Origin: Coniochaeta sp. PMI_546
Taxonomy: Eukaryota > Ascomycota > Sordariomycetes > Coniochaetales > Coniochaetaceae
Length of the DNA: 64,000 nucleotides
Reading direction: 5' to 3'
NCBI GenBank assembly: GCA_021432605.1
Contig: MU271155.1
Coordinates: forward strand, 537,631 to 601,630
Below the pieces are notes generated by a model that did not search any database, was not told where the DNA came from, and saw only the letters and a list, made by a program, of their open reading frames with translations. The position numbers and the translations under genes were made by a program. Shown one piece after another: positions 11,006 through 21,384 of the stretch. The number at the start of each line of letters is the position of its first letter. Position 1 is the first letter of the stretch.

Positions 11006-12968
11006 TTAACCTCTCATGCGAGCCTCCACATCTATCCCGGGCAGGAAGGCCTCCAACGGCACACCAAACTTGCTTCCCTTAGCACCACGACGCTGGAGTC
11101 CTGGGGTGGATCCGAACAGAGGGACAGATGGCTCGCACACGGTACCCGGGCTGGGTAATGTGCCATTGGCGAAAAAGGCCTGGGTGTGCCTTAATGTGCA
11201 TGTAGAGATCTGTTGAATCGATGTATGCTGGAGTTCCAATAGGAAGATGAATCAGTCAAATGTCCAGATGATGATCAAAGCGAGAAAGGACAGCAGAGTA
11301 ACTCACCCCGTATGCGTCGTGTTGCAGGACGACACTCCCCTCAAACCCGTGGCTAACGTTAAGAGCTGAGGCCAGGGGCGTGACCGGATCGTACGTATTC
11401 CCGATAATCAGAACAGGATTCCGTGTCTTGACGTGGAAGTCACCAGCATACCGCTCTTTGGCCTCGAATCTCCAGTTTGCGCACCAACTGAAGACCATCG
11501 TCTGAATGTCCGAGAATTTGCTCTGGTCGTAGAGATCGTGGACAAATGGGAGCATTTCAGTCAGGTCCGACGCCCGTGGTGCCTTATCGCCGCACTGGAT
11601 ACCAGCTAGGAATTCGTTCAAGAGGGGATTGATTGAGCCCTCCACGAGATTCTTAAACTCCAAGACTTCCGTGGTGTTCCTAGTTATGATACCGTGGAGA
11701 CCGGAGGCGAGGAGTGGCCAGGACCCAGGCGAATATAGTAGATTAACGATGGCACCTTTGACAGTGGAATAGTCGACCACGGTCGAAGCAAGGACCAAGG
11801 GGTTGTATTTCAGGTGCGTTAGAAAATCGTAGAGAGACTTTTCGAGCCGGGCCGCGGTGGCGTTGTTACCGGCCAAAGCGCAGTTTTCTGGTGCTGATAC
11901 ACAGCCTTTGACAAAGCCGGAGAACACTTTGTCAGTGTCTACATACTTTTCAATTTCGCTAAGACAATGAATTAGCGCTATTCGGAGCAGAAGCCCTTCG
12001 AAAGCCATCATATACCGGGCGACTTACTATCCGTGGTAGTACTCAAAAGGGTTGACGACGCCGTCAAGTATCACTTTACCCATTCGATCAGGGAACATGG
12101 CAGCAACTGTGGCTCCTAGGAGCGTCCCGTAAGAGAACCCTGGATCAGCGTCAGCCGTGGTATCCTATTGCGGTCTGTAACCCAGACCAGTCGTTAGGCA
12201 CTTCCTGGCATACCCCAATAGTTCAAGAGATCACCTTGGCCCTCTTCGCTGAGAGCATCAACAATTTGCATCACGTCCCTCGCGATGAATGCAGTGCCTA
12301 TAAGAGACCCAGTGAGGTTGTTGGCCGCATAGCAATTCTCGGCGAAAAGTTCTCCGTTCGCCCACTGCGCACCCAGAGCAGTTTCCGACGACCGCCCGAA
12401 GGTTGGCATCGACACTGCACCGACTGCTCTCGTCACATCGTCGGCATAGCAAAGAAATGGTAGCGTGTTATAAGTGCCTCTAGTTTTTGGTATTAGCAGA
12501 GCGTCAATTTCTGCCCATGGACCGGGTCAATTATGACTTGCCTCGTGTCGAAAGAGATGAGGTCGTGACCGCCTCCGGTTGCACTAGCAATCCCAACATC
12601 AGCATGTCTACCATCACTAACTATAAGCCTGGTTTTGGGACAGATGCCACCTACACTAGCAAGTAACTTGCTAATTGCGCCAGGTTCAGCCTGTCTGGCT
12701 CCCCAGGACCTCCGAAGTTGAATATGATGCTCCCATTCGGCGAGGGACTCGTGGCCGATGCTTTTACTAACTGAAGGACAACGGTTGCAGACGAGTTCGC
12801 GTTTGTATAGTCCAGCGGAACGGATAGATTACCACATAACAAAGGTGCTGTCGAGTTGAGCAGGTCAGGCTCAGTGCATGACTGCCACTGTATTGGCTCG
12901 GCGACAACTTGGACCGCTGCCGTCGCTAGTGCCAAGGCAATGGAGAAACTGAATGGTCTGCGAAGCAT
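11006..12968 (-). CDS. Secreted alpha/beta-hydrolase, TAP (tripeptidyl aminopeptidase)-like
   Basis: Six exons: 12968-12655, 12583-12542, 12479-12214, 12139-12028, 11958-11307 and 11227-11006, giving 535 residues. All junctions keep frame. The N terminus is a signal peptide (basic LRR, then SFSIALALATAAVQVVA). The oxyanion-region motif NFGGPG is followed by HDLISFDTRG, the nucleophile elbow GFSYG (Ser210), the acid in NTYDPVTP (Asp435) and the His in YGHTS (His463, first codon of the last exon), so the triad is complete. Several N-x-S/T sites fit secretion. TAP-like enzymes release short peptides from N termini, but the substrate here is unknown. Exon 2 is only 42 nt, and intron 2 (12541-12480) has a GC donor (GAG|GCAAGT). 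Confidence 0.88.
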
Positions 12969-14130
12969 TATCGTGAGTTGGCGAGTCGAGGGCTTCGATT
13001 CCAGCTACTGCAACGTCGTCGTCCTCTGCAGGTATCGCAAGTATTCAAGGATGCATCTGCACCTGGACTCCTGGATATATAGCGGGTTGAGCTCCATTTT
13101 AAGATCCAAGGTCAGGTAAACAGTGACTGCCCAATTAGGAAATTGCAAGTACACGTGTATCTACCTTACTCAAGTGAGACGTAGTTTTAGCGCCGTTGTG
13201 GCGGTGTCAATCGATCGCCGGATCACAGATGGCACGAGAGCAGGAGAGGTCTTGGAATCATGGTTTCGAGCGCCGTGAGGTGTTGGGTTGGTGCACACAT
13301 TGCAGGGGCTACTTCGCTTCTTTCGTATTCTATTCGGCCGATGTCGCAGTCCTTGTTTTCTCTTACGCGATGCTGTTCCTTCCGGAGCCCGGCAGCGCGG
13401 GCGGCCTCTACTACACTGCGGTGATCGGCATTATAACCTGCCTGTTACGATTTGACGCAATGTGCCATTACACTAGGCAGATTTGGCCCAGATGCAGAGT
13501 ATGCCTTATGATTGACCGACCTTAGGTCTCGCTGCTGTTTCTGGTTTCTAATCAAGGATAGAAGATTGTACCGTGTGCGACAGAAGACTCTTGGTTTTTT
13601 TTTTCCCCGGTGACGTATTGTGACAACACAAAGAAGCTGGCAAAGAAGCTGCTGGCACAGTCCGCCCCCTGTTCTGGGCTGCATCCATCCAGTCATCCCG
13701 TGTCCCGGCTACCGGGTTGGCGAATGATTCTGAATTTATGAGGCGGGCGATCACAGCCGGATGGGCGGCTAAACTCCTTTCTCAATTTCAACATGCCAGT
13801 TGACACAAATTACCGACAGCACGAAAAGTACGCCTCTGAGTCCTTAGGTGGTTTCCAGGTAAGACAATCGTTGGTGATTGTCGTGCGACTAAAGTCTGGT
13901 GCTAACAGTATCTCCTCGTCAGAGTGCTTCAGATACATTCATCCGCCTCTCCCGTCTCCCATAAAGCTGTGGCAGACGCGATCAGCTGGTGGTAATAGCA
14001 GTCCTGGAAAACGAGAACCAGACTGTTTCTTTTCCATGGATCTCAAGATATGTGCTCATGTAGTCTAAACGAGCTTGTCACAGGACCTCAGCCTCCGTGT
14101 ACATAGCCATTATCGCTCATGCTCCGTGTA
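12969..14130. other. Intergenic, no supported gene
   Basis: Upstream region of the hydrolase and 3' flank of the helical-protein array. A 109-codon plus-strand frame at 13196 has hydrophobic stretches but no homology cue and no splice logic. A T10 run lies near 13594. Confidence 0.45.
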
Positions 14131-14810
14131 CTAACCGCTTGTAGACTGTTTGACTGTCATCAAGCCGAGAGCCTGATGGCATGAACGGATCCGTCTTATA
14201 CAAGTCTCGATATGGCGATTTGCCATCAGCTCTTTCTACATCCGGTGTCTTCAGTCAGCACAAGAGGTCTTCGGGGGCTTTAGTAACAGCCTTGAGCAAC
14301 GGATATATGCAAGAAGATTCTTACCTGGAAATTCTCCCACAGTTCTTCCACATGTTTTGCCTTTTCTACATCGCACAACAGCTCAGTTCTGCATTCCCGA
14401 AGCACTTTCAACTGCCTGTCAAGCTCGTTCAGCGTTCCTTCCCACCAGTCATCTGCTCCGATTGTCCAATTTAGAGGATTCGGCCTGGTCGCTTCGATCA
14501 CGGCTGCGGTCACAGCCACTTCGTTGTCCCATCTTTTAATGCTAGCCAGGTCTTTAGCAAGAGGTTCGCACACCTTGTCAAACCTTTTCAACTCCTCATT
14601 TAGTTCGCTGTCCACGTGCCCAACACTGTGCTTAAATAAGCGGATTTGCGCCAACAGGCTCATCAACCGTTTTTCCAGGTTATCCCGGACGGTACGACCA
14701 TTGGGGTTTGTCACTGAATCCGAATCAGAAGGGTTTTCGAACGCCGTCATCTTCGCAAAGTCTTGTTGTAAGTCGTTGTATCTCACTGAAAAGGGAGACG
14801 AGGAAGCCAT
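14131..14810 (-). CDS. Array member A: small helical Trp-motif protein (196 aa)
   Basis: Exon 1 is 14810-14325 and exon 2 is 14235-14131, with an 89-bp phase-0 intron (CAG|GTAAGA, CTGAC branch, GTAG end). An upstream in-frame ATG exists at 14981, but the TATA box lies between it and 14810, so 14810 is preferred. The protein is predicted to be almost all helix, with heptad-like stretches (LEKRLMSLLAQIRLFKHSV). A block NWTIGADDWWEGTLNELDRQL matches in position and character the WW block of members C and D, although the preceding W-x2-W motif is shorter. The last exon carries HIETCIRRIRSC, comparable to the Trp-Cys exon of C and D. There is no signal peptide or membrane segment. Function unknown. 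Confidence 0.72.
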
Positions 14811-14949
14811 CTTGATGAGCCTGACTAAGGTCTGGTGGTTCTTGGCAGCGATGTTTTGAGGTTCTTCGGTGTTCGTTTCGATTATCCGAGTCGTTGACAG
14901 CCGCAGAGCGATCCAGGGAGCTTTCCAGGGACACAAGGGAGGGGAGCTG

Positions 14950-14957
14950 TATTTATA
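14950..14957 (-). promoter_or_regulatory. TATA box of array member A
   Basis: TATAAATA on the minus strand lies about 140 bp upstream of the preferred ATG. The same spacing is seen for members B and C. Confidence 0.5.
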
Positions 14958-15042
14958 CATAAGAGCCAAAGGGGGAATCAATGAAGTTGGGACCGACTGA
15001 ACAAGTGTTCAGCAGCATTCTTCGATTCAAGCGTGTCCTGTG

Positions 15043-15309
15043 TTAGGCACCTCTTAGAGCGTCAACCAGGTTCAAGATTTCTGGAAACATGAAATTGTGT
15101 GCTCCGGCTACCCATAAAGCGCGAATGTCTTTCATATCGAGTAGGCGCCTATTAATATGTGACATCTGTCTTGTACTTGGATCGGGTGGATATTCCAGGT
15201 CGTGTCTAGAAGCCTGTTCCACGTAGCACAAAGAGTCCAGGTTACAACTACCTTCAAGCCCGCATCCCATTGTATCGATACTGCGCCAAATATGCATCTC
15301 GTACAGCAC
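15043..15309 (-). pseudogene. Probable remnant of a fifth array member (B-like)
   Basis: This minus-strand frame starts with GTG, not ATG. It contains SIDTMG and further on RRLLDMKDIRALW...VDALRGA. These line up in order with SFDSMGAW, RRLLD and SDIKDLW...LDSIRLAL of member B. The matches are short, an insertion separates them, and the frame is closed upstream by TAA, so this looks like a decayed duplicate between A and B. A chance resemblance in helical sequence cannot be excluded by eye. The DNA up to 15729 may hold the rest of it, but I could not read it as such. Confidence 0.38.
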
Positions 15310-15729
15310 TTACAACCGCACAATCGATCAAACGATATGGCCAGCAAACCATCCTCTCAGCCCTTACTCTGGTCATGTAGGCTTGCGCGAGTGCGCATCA
15401 GGATCAAAGCCACGAGACATCGGGTAATCTTCACCATAAGGACTCTATCGGCAATGGTAGTCCATCAACCAATATCTTAGCATAACCCACGTGTCTATGC
15501 ACTGCGTGTGATCAACGACAAACCGTGTTTTCGCGACAAAGTTGTCATGTTTCTTGATACGATACTGGCGGCCCCTGGCAGTGATCCTGACACTATCTGT
15601 GGTAGACTTGCAACAACTTCCTGCTGTTGTGGTCACGGTGACCCTGCGTGCCATAGAGCCCGATATTAGGGCACTTTTTTGCTTCTGAAAACGCCATACG
15701 ATGCAGTTTTGTGTCATAGTTCTATAAAG

Positions 15730-16482
15730 TCAACCCAAAGTTCCACCTTCTCCAGGGGCAGCGGGTGCTGTCTGTGAAACTTGCTGTATTGCATCCTGTG
15801 TCGCGACCTGTTCGGCATCGAGAACCTTCCATCCCGTCTTCAACAAGCCCTTCCAGCCCCGGATCCGATCGCCACATTCATCAGGGTTCGGTGGTGCCAG
15901 GCCCCAGGGCGATCTCTGGTCAACCAAGTCTTGTAAGTCAAAATGCTTCCACTCAAGATGGTGGCCGGCCAGGCCTCTAAGGTTAACAATGATCGTCTTA
16001 CTCACCACAAAGGTCTGCTCGAATGAGGTGATGATGTGTCCCAGCTTCATCGTGTCAACTTCCAGAGCCAACCTGATACTATCCAGCACCCTGTTCAAGT
16101 TGGCGATGTCCCCTTGAACGCCTTGCCACCGCCACAGATCTTTGATGTCTGACTTCTCCAGACCCTGAACTACATCAAGCAGCCTTCTAACTTGTCCCGA
16201 AGATCTGTACCAGGCTCCCATGCTGTCGAAGCTTCCCCCCAGATCTATGCACATGAGTTCCATCTCCTTGAGTGAACTGTGCAGGTATTTCGACGTGTCA
16301 AGCAGCAGAACATCGTCGATCAAAGCCACAAGATCGCTCAGCTTCAGTCTCAGCTCCGTTGCTTGTTCTTTGCATAAAGTAGCCAGCTCTTCAACACTCT
16401 CGCTTTCTGTCTTGACTTCCATTATACAGTTCGACAGACTGTCGGGAGCGATAGTAGAGCTTCGTGCTGTGTTGGAAGACAT
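15730..16482 (-). CDS. Array member B: small helical protein (220 aa spliced, 250 aa unspliced)
   Basis: Exon 1 is 16482-16006 and exon 2 is 15915-15730, with a 90-bp phase-0 intron (GTG|GTGAGT, TTGACTT/TTGACC region, CCAG end). The intron length is a multiple of three and has no in-frame stop, so a retained-intron protein 30 residues longer is possible. An earlier in-frame ATG at 16524 would add 14 residues; 16482 is preferred from TATA spacing. The product is helical (CKEQATELRLKLSDLVALID..., LHSSLKEMELMCIDLG). Its second half holds PWGLAPPNPDECGD and GWKGLLKTGW, a looser version of the P-x-G-I/L...W block of C and D. It is the most divergent member. Function unknown. Confidence 0.65.
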   Translation of the reverse strand: MSSNTARSSTIAPDSLSNCIMEVKTESESVEELATLCKEQATELRLKLSDLVALIDDVLLLDTSKYLHSSLKEMELMCIDLGGSFDSMGAWYRSSGQVRRLLDVVQGLEKSDIKDLWRWQGVQGDIANLNRVLDSIRLALEVDTMKLGHIITSFEQTFVVSKTIIVNLRGLAGHHLEWKHFDLQDLVDQRSPWGLAPPNPDECGDRIRGWKGLLKTGWKVLDAEQVATQDAIQQVSQTAPAAPGEGGTLG

Positions 16483-16968
16483 TTTGTAAAGTTTGAAAGG
16501 CAAGCCTCTGAATATGCACTGCATTAATGAGGAAAGTCATGCTCCGCTGTCCCAGTGCTGACCTCTGTTGACAGCAATGTCAATGGGGTCGAACAACACG
16601 GCCCAAGGACACGTATTTATGTGACAAAACAGTAGGTGAAGAGACCGAGTGACACATGGGGAAATATTCAGTATATTCCAGTCTCTATTTGCCATGAATC
16701 AACTTTATACCCACACGAGTAACAAGCCGAGACTGAACCTGAGATGAACATAGTCCATAGGTTTGAGACCAACGTGTCCCTTCTGTGCGGAGTCCGTATC
16801 GTCTATATAATTGTTTCGAGGGTCGAGTAATCATTCGTTATTCGATTTTGATCACGAAATATCGAGACCCAAACCTTGATCTCTCGTCGTGAAGCCACCA
16901 GGAAACAAACACGCCAGGCTCGAGGCTGCCCCGCTACCGCAGCGCCGCGACCCATCCGACTCATCTGC
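16483..16968. other. Intergenic between array members B and C
   Basis: Contains a TATA-like CATAAATA on the minus strand at 16614-16621, about 135 bp upstream of the B start codon. A minus-strand frame (16803-16988) follows directly after the C stop. The sequence CG|GTAAGC at that stop could act as a donor, so C might have a further 3' exon; I see no strong case for it. Confidence 0.45.
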
Positions 16969-17745
16969 TTACCGATTCTGGGCCACAAGAAGTGTAACTG
17001 TAAGGATTACGTTACACCAGATTTGGATTAGATGCTTCAATTGTGGGTAGGCTCGCGGGCTGAGGTGCTATGGATGTGAATTGTGGTCAGCTGGCAGATA
17101 ACGAGACAATTTGATAAAGCTATTTACGCAGGCTTCATATGTACATACCATCGGCATACTAGTCATTATTGTGTGGATCGCTTCGACTTTCGTTGTATCG
17201 TTTTTCATCTGGACCTGGTTGAGTTGGAGAGAGGCAACGAGCTGGGCGAGCTCGAGCTCCTGTGATGCCCACCATTGCACCGCTTCCCCCAGATGAGCCT
17301 GTATAATATCCTTTTTCCGAGTTTTCTTGCAATGACTGACCCAGCAGTCCCAGTTTTGAATTCCGTGAGGAGCTTGGAAAACAAAGAAATCTCGGTCTGT
17401 AACCTGTCCGTAAAGCTTCTTGAAGTCAGACAGACACAGCGATCGTTCGCCTAGCTCGTGGCATCTAGTCGCCAGGGCATTCAGATATTGTGTTAACTCT
17501 CTCGTCATGGCGTGCGTCGAGTCCAGCATGTATTTTAATCCATACATCCGCTCCGCTATCGCCGTAACAGCCTGCTGGAACCTGATAGAAAGGGCAAGGC
17601 TCTCTTCGCCAATTGGTGACAATAAGAGGGTGAGTTCGGCGGCATGTCTGGTGCTCGCATCCAGGCGGCGATGCAGCTCCTCTTCTGTTAAAGGAGTCGG
17701 CGGCATAAGCCCGGCTGGTGGACGCGGTTGCAGATGGCGCGACAT
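16969..17745 (-). CDS. Array member C: small helical Trp-motif protein (231 aa)
   Basis: Exon 1 is 17745-17149 and exon 2 is 17067-16969, with an 81-bp phase-0 intron (ATG|GTATGT, GCTGAC branch, CATAG end). An upstream in-frame ATG at 17892 falls at the TATA-rich tract itself and is unlikely to be used. A Pro-rich N terminus is followed by EEELHRRLDASTRHAAELTLLL, which matches the start of D (EEDLRFRLSQ). Then come long helices and the signature APHGIQNWDCW..SH, KTRKKDI and EAVQWW. The last exon encodes HLIQIWCNVILTVTLLVAQ, whose I-x-x-W-C matches IEAWC of D. No known domain was recognised. C and D are the closest pair of the array. Confidence 0.75.
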
Positions 17746-18605
17746 AGTGATTTTCTTCTGGATTGTATGCTGATCTGCCGAAGGGTTGAGTATTCCCACG
17801 AGGCTAGATGGTCTGATGCTAGGACTTGAAAATTGTCGGTTGGTAGCGAGAGACCAGGTTGGGAGGTTTCTTATATATATATATATTGCCAACGGAATGC
17901 CCTCATCCTTTTCTTACTTCAGAGTGCGTGAATATCTCATAATTATTTGCACTTTTCACTGAGGGGAGCTGGAGCGGTGAATGTGAACATCGAAAGAATC
18001 GACGGAAAGTCACTCATGATCATTGTCAGTAAGCGTGAATACGAAAGCTAATCTCGCCTTTCAGCCCATACATGTGAGCATAGGAATGTGAGACGGCCAG
18101 ATATGATAGACTGGACCTCTCTGTTGCCACTAAGAAGAAGTATGTACTTAGAGAGCCAAGGAAAGTCAAAGTGCGCTGAAGAGCCTATTTCCAGACATGG
18201 TATCATTGTCTGACAGACAACAAGTAAAAAGGGGAGGCCCACAGCTGTGAATCATCTAGGTTGCACTGGCCGGCTGAAACATCAACGCTCTAGTCCAGCG
18301 TAATATCTAGCATCGCGAAAGTGACATGTTTATTATTTGTTCTTCTTCTTTTACCCCCTCTTCAGCCCTCTTCTTTTCGCCCTTCTTGGCAGATATGTAC
18401 TGTCGGCATAAGCAGACGTAGATATCACTTGCGGTGGATGAGTGCTTTGGTCATGGCAACACTAGAGCCCGATCGCTGCAAAGATGGACGCAACATGTGG
18501 CTCTGGAGCAACGTGAGGGGCCGTGGGACACTCTCTGGTACTTCCAGGCACAGTGAAAAGGGTGGCTCATGATTGTTCGCGATCTCTTGGGGATCCAGAC
18601 GTCAA
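17746..18605. other. Intergenic between array members C and D
   Basis: Holds the C promoter. A run of alternating T/A (TATATATATATATAA on the minus strand, 17871-17886) lies about 130 bp upstream of the C start. The remainder is AT-rich with no supported gene. Confidence 0.5.
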
Positions 18606-19345
18606 TCAGCCCTGCAGTTCTCTTAAAGGAATCCCAAGGACTTGGGTGCACCAAGCCTCGATTTGCCTCATGGCATCATCTCGCTGCAGACGGGATGACT
18701 AGAATCAATACAAATTAGTACCGACGCGGATAAAATCTTGAACGGACTAAGACTAGTACATGAGACACCTACCTGAATCAATCTCTGATCCTGATTGATT
18801 TTGCAGACAAGATCGAAGTCTCTCCTCAGATCGACCATCCCCTTCTCCAGCGCCGTCTTGATGGTTTCCGCCCGACTGTATAATTCTTCCCACCAATCTA
18901 CCGCCTCTTCGACATGAATTAGCTGTTTTTGGCAGGTTTTTCGCTCATGTGATGTCCAGTCGGTCCAGTCGGCGATTCCATACGGTGGTGTGAATGTCTC
19001 AAACTGAAACTCTGCGATCTTCTCATCCGTCTCTTTGGCGTCGACGAGGCTCTTTGCGTGCGTTTGCAGCAGTATGCAACGACTGTACATTCGCCTTACC
19101 CTCCCTCTCAGCTGTTGCGCCGTGGCATCACCCGGAGGGGCTTTGTTGTCTAAATACGCGAGTAATGCGGCAGTGTGCACCCGGAGTTTTGGCAGCTCGG
19201 CCTGGAGCAGGTGGACGAGCTCCTGGGCATCATAGTTGCTCGTCGACGTGTAGATCTGGATATCTGTGACCATTTTCTTGCTTTGACTGAGGCGGAATCT
19301 TAAGTCCTCCTCCTTCTTTTGCGTGGTTGGCAATGGTAAAGACAT
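18606..19345 (-). CDS. Array member D: small helical Trp-motif protein (221 aa)
   Basis: Exon 1 is 19345-18773 and exon 2 is 18698-18606, with a 74-bp phase-0 intron (CAG|GTAGGT, TACTAAT branch, TCTAG end). An in-frame ATG at 19390 would add 15 residues. The product starts KKEEDLRFRLSQSKKMVTD, continues as heptad-like helices, and carries the signature PPYGIADWTDW..SHERKT and EAVDWWEEL, followed by a charged helix to RLIQ. The last exon encodes SSRLQRDDAMRQIEAWC and ends LRELQG. There are no signal peptide, membrane or catalytic motifs. The shared intron position, last exon length (30-34 residues in A, C and D) and signature show common descent. Function unknown. Confidence 0.75.
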
Positions 19346-21384
19346 TGTGCCTATGCATCTGCCTTGCCAGATTTGTGGATGATATTGCAAAAGATGTTCG
19401 TCAGAGTCAATGCTGTCATTTTCGTCGTACGTAGCGCCAATGAAGTGGGATCTTGCGCTTGTAGACGGCAGTGTTGTCTTCTTGATATCGGTACAGGTAG
19501 ATATCTAGGACATTCTATGGCAACAAGTCCTGAAGATTTCGAGAAGAGCAAGCACGAGTCACGAGTTTATAAGCTTGTCTGTGGCTACCCTGTCGAGGGA
19601 ACGGAAGGCTACTACCGCTGCTCTCGATCGCTAAACCAGAGAATATTGGAAGAAGGAGGCAGCTGTGAAAGGTCACAAGTACCCAGCCTACCATACTTTA
19701 CGCCAACGTGCGCAATGAACAGTACTATTTTGGTTCTTTGGGTAACACCGCCTACGCACAGTAGATTTTCGCTGCCCACGGCATATCTGATACGATTCCA
19801 AGCATGTCGATACAATCATGCGTGCTGGTATTACTGCGAGACTCTGGAAGAGACTGCCTCTAAGACCGCTCGCTTGAACAACTCATTCTACAACTCTCCT
19901 GAGCTGGCCTCAAGGGCACACTGTTAAAAACATGCTACACGCTCCGACATACTTACCTGCATGATTGTGAATAAAGAGAGTCATTGTGGCTATCACAGTT
20001 TGCCTTGGCAGGAGCAATGGACACGATATCGTGATGCGGGACACTTCCCTGAATGAACCAAGACGACTTGCCAACCTGCCTGCATCCTTACCCTGACCCG
20101 TTGGCTCGCTGTAGCACTTTTCAAGTTTATGTACTGCACGGGAGTATACTCTATACTATACTTGTTGAGCCAAGAAACGTCCTAGCCGCAGCATCTTTGC
20201 CCTTTTCTTTTTGTCCCGAATTCTGACTTTGGCAGTCGTTCTTACGCTGCTTACCACACTACCTTAGACTTGCACCATCTAGACCTCTCCACTTCCACGT
20301 AATCTATCCTCCTTTCTATCTATCTCCCAGAATTAACACAGCAACTAGAAGTTGTTCTTTGTGACATACTCTGCAACACCGGCCACGAAAACACGCCCTG
20401 GTCAACAGTAACCCTATCGAAAAAAAGGTCGAGATGGCTCGGGCATACCACATCAAACAACATGGTTTTTCTCGAGATCATGACCATATTGGGCCTGTTT
20501 CTTCGGAGTCTTGTGCTCTGCGATGCCCCAAGCTGAGGTGCACCATCATTGGGAATGATCCAGAGACGGTTCAAGCCACAATCAAGGGAACAGTTGTCAG
20601 ATAAATACTCGATGTTGGGTGGGGACCAGGACCTAGGAAGTTGCCTACACTACGATACCCGACGTAATCGAATTTAGCCGCGTCCAGGAGCCCAATCCGC
20701 GTGAAGCTCCACCGACTGGCTGTCCGTCAGGCTGCTTAGTGCTCAAGAAAAGGACTTTCCTTAGGATGGCAATGATCTGAGCCGGTATGCAGCTTGGCTT
20801 CGAATGATTGCGAGACAATCCGAATGATCCAAAATTTCTCTTGATGATCGGTATGCTTGCTGGCAAGGCCTTGAAACTACTACCCAAGGTACAGTACAGG
20901 CACAGAGATAGACCTTTGGGCATCATGCAGGTGTGATCGCCGGCCAGGGCACCTTGATTGAGAATCGTCGTTGGATAGAGTGCCTAAATGCAGTCAAAGG
21001 CGTGTATGAGGTTCGCTGGCATTGCACCGTGACAAGTCAGAATCCAGTCTAGACTTAGCAGTGCTCAACCATTACTTCGTCCCCAAATCTCAGTCTTATA
21101 CCTCTTACTAGATGCGACCGACACCAGGTGAGAGAGACCAGGATTGGGGTCAGGCGGAGATCCCTCACAACCTCGCCGTGATCCTTCACGGTTCTCAACC
21201 AATCATAGGATGGCTTTTCCGAGCCATGTCAGCAATGGCTTCAGAACGTTATCAAGATAACCTCATCTCTCGACATCAACATATATTCATACCATATGCA
21301 TCTTCCCCAACATAGTTTGTCGTTCGCTTTGTAATCGAAACTAGGAGTTGCTATATAGCCTTGCACTCTCGTTTGGCGAAGGAA
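19346..21384. other. Intergenic, no supported gene
   Basis: About 2 kb between the array and the monooxygenase gene. A 187-codon plus-strand frame at 19364 and a 93-codon minus-strand frame at 20645 were read through and show no recognisable domain. TTTATAA near 19565 (TATAAA on the minus strand) could serve member D. Confidence 0.45.

Noticed and set aside
13196-13525. 109-codon plus-strand frame with hydrophobic stretches
   Set aside because: No start context, splice logic or domain; single hydrophobic runs are common by chance.
14131-19345. Array read as HET, NACHT/NLR or HeLo-type incompatibility genes
   Set aside because: No nucleotide-binding, HET or prion-like motif can be seen; the proteins are short and only helical, so the label would be invented.
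19364-19927. 187-codon plus-strand frame upstream of array member D
   Set aside because: Overlaps the start of D on the opposite strand, has no recognisable domain and mixed composition; no promoter or splice support.
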